Part shown: positions 14,466 to 15,758 of the stretch, piece after piece
Layout of the letters: each line of letters begins with the position of its first letter
Position numbering within the stretch: the first letter of the stretch is position 1
NCBI GenBank assembly: GCA_934678915.1
Contig: CAKUSF010000044.1
Span: forward strand, 1 to 15,758
Direction of reading: 5' to 3'
Source: an uncultured Bacteroidales bacterium
GTDB lineage: Bacteria; Bacteroidota; Bacteroidia; Bacteroidales; UBA932
DNA: 15,758 bases
The notes under the pieces: model-generated
Databases searched by the model: none
What the model was told of the DNA's origin: nothing
Seen by the model: only the letters and a program-made list of their open reading frames with translations
Translations under genes and position numbers: made by a program

Positions 14466-15758
14466 TTAACCCACAATCGAACCATTGTTAAGCGCCTCAG
14501 CAGGAGTGACAAACCTCATCTTACCATCGCCCTGCTTGGCCATTAGGATCATTCCACGAGATTCAATGCCACGGATAGTCCTTGGCTGAAGGTTAGCAAG
14601 GATGCAGATCTGCTTGCCTACCATCTCCTCCGGGGAGTAATATTCAGCGATTCCAGAGACAATCGTCCTCTTGTCTATTCCAGTGTCAATGCTGAGTTTC
14701 AGCAGCTTGTCCGTCTTAGGCACACGTTCAGCGGCAAGCACAGTGGCCGTGCGGATGTCCATCTTCTCGAAGTCCTCGAAACTGCACTCTACCTTCTGAG
14801 GAAGAACCTTCTTTGCTGCCTCCGCCTTCTCAGCAGCCTCTCTCTCGGCACGGATGGCGTCAAGACGCGCAAGTTGGGCGTTGATGGCCTCATCCTCGAC
14901 CTTGGCGAACAGCAACTCCGCGGCTCCGATCTCATGACCGACAGGGATAATGTTGTCATTGCCAAGAGCATCCCAACTCAGGCAAACGCATTTCCCCGCT
15001 CCAGGGCAATCCGAGCTCGGAGCCGCTGCGGAGACAGTGTGAAGGGCTAAGCCCTCGCCCTCCTTGTAGGTGTTGGCGGTCTCCTGCTCACCCTTACGAT
15101 GATCGATGCCAGCGCAAAGGCAGACTCCAAGCATCTTGCGAAGCTTCTCGGCAGCGAACGGAGTGAAAGGCTCAAAAGCTATCGCTAGATCAGCGCAGAT
15201 CTGAAGGCTGACATTGAGGATGGTCGCACAACGCTCCATGTCTGTCTTGGCGACTTTCCAAGGCTCTGTGTCGGAAATGTACTTGTTGCCCACACGGGCG
15301 ATCGACATGGCATCCTTCAGAGCCTCGCGGAAATGGAACCCGTCAAGATTCCTCTCCAACAAAACTTTAAGTGACGGAATCTCGGCAAGAGCCGCCTTAT
15401 CAACTTCCTGAAGTTCACCGCAGACAGGGACCTTCCCATCGAAATACTTATGAGTGAGCACAATGGCGCGGTTTACAAAGTTTCCGAATATGGCGACCAA
15501 CTCACTGTTGTTGCGTGTCTGGAAATCCTTCCAGCTGAAATCGTTGTCCTTAGTTTCAGGAGCGTTGGCCGTGAGGACGTACCTCATGACATCCTGTTTG
15601 CCTGGGAACTGCTCCAGATACTCATGAGCCCAGACGGCCCAGTTGCGGGACGTGGAGATCTTGTCGCCCTCAAGATTGAGGAACTCGTTGGCCGGCACGT
15701 TGTCAGGAAGGATGTAGCCGTCCCCGTAGGCCTTGAGCATCGAAGGGAACACGATGCA
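14466..15758 (-). CDS. metG: Methionyl-tRNA synthetase, C-terminal two thirds (start outside window)
   Basis: Charges tRNA-Met, including initiator tRNA. The frame is open to the window edge, and the visible 430 residues begin [12 protein letters not shown]. The GTG at 15750-15752 is an internal valine, not a start. Near the N-terminal side of this part is [14 protein letters not shown], where KISTS is the KMSKS ATP-binding loop. The helical anticodon-binding domain follows ([19 protein letters not shown], then [14 protein letters not shown]). At the C-terminus is the Trbp111/EMAP-type tRNA-binding domain ([18 protein letters not shown], then [18 protein letters not shown]). Between KMLG and LSWDALG sits an unusual insert of about 48 residues with five cysteines (bases about 14980-15125). 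The gene precedes galM by 17 nt. Confidence 0.95.
   Translation of the reverse strand, partial: CIVFPSMLKAYGDGYILPDNVPANEFLNLEGDKISTSRNWAVWAHEYLEQFPGKQDVMRYVLTANAPETKDNDFSWKDFQTRNNSELVAIFGNFVNRAIVLTHKYFDGKVPVCGELQEVDKAALAEIPSLKVLLERNLDGFHFREALKDAMSIARVGNKYISDTEPWKVAKTDMERCATILNVSLQICADLAIAFEPFTPFAAEKLRKMLGVCLCAGIDHRKGEQETANTYKEGEGLALHTVSAAAPSSDCPGAGKCVCLSWDALGNDNIIPVGHEIGAAELLFAKVEDEAINAQLARLDAIRAEREAAEKAEAAKKVLPQKVECSFEDFEKMDIRTATVLAAERVPKTDKLLKLSIDTGIDKRTIVSGIAEYYSPEEMVGKQICILANLQPRTIRGIESRGMILMAKQGDGKMRFVTPAEALNNGSIVG

Overview
The window looks like chromosomal DNA of a Bacteroidales-type bacterium (phylum Bacteroidota). The evidence is several promoters of the Bacteroidetes form (TTTG about 20 nt upstream of TAnnTTTG), starts without clear Shine-Dalgarno sequences, SPII lipoproteins of types common in that order (a C10 streptopain-like protease, a fimbrillin-like protein with leucine-rich repeats) and Bacteroidota-like DnaX, LptB and MetRS proteins. 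Genus and family cannot be set from this sequence.

Layout. (1) 1-3117: the 3' end of cysS (+) converges on a dnaX-lptB pair (-). Both cysS and dnaX carry an in-frame palindromic repeat of the same family inside the coding sequence. (2) 3291-7875: a rightward cluster of an exported protein of unknown function, an M16 zinc peptidase, a complete EcoRI-type restriction endonuclease with its adenine methyltransferase, and an O-methyltransferase. The R-M pair sits between host genes with gaps of only 19-20 nt and is visibly more A/T-rich than they are. (3) 7872-8874: a leftward AbiEii-like toxin/antitoxin pair that converges on the O-methyltransferase, so two selfish or defensive modules lie within about 3.5 kb. 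(4) 9037-10814: a C10 cysteine-protease lipoprotein followed by a small lipoprotein, read rightward from a promoter divergent from the toxin/antitoxin promoter. (5) 10861-10947: a large near-perfect inverted repeat between convergent genes. (6) 10957-13070: a leftward transcription unit coding for a short Bacteroidales-type peptide and a 619-residue fimbrillin-like, EF-hand and leucine-rich-repeat lipoprotein. (7) 13126-13279: a noncoding run of small hairpins. (8) 13315-15758: galM (lipoprotein form) behind the 3' part of metG, both leftward.

The most striking signal is at 12956-12965. A run of ten G (minus strand) lies just inside the start region of the short peptide gene, right behind a good promoter. 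At length 10 no start codon is in frame with the peptide. At 9 one upstream ATG pair comes into frame, and at 11 a different ATG does, so a one-base slip in either direction would open the gene. This is the arrangement expected of a phase-variable switch ahead of a surface lipoprotein, although a homopolymer sequencing error is a real alternative. The second notable point is a close relative of EcoRI/M.EcoRI built into what looks like a host operon.
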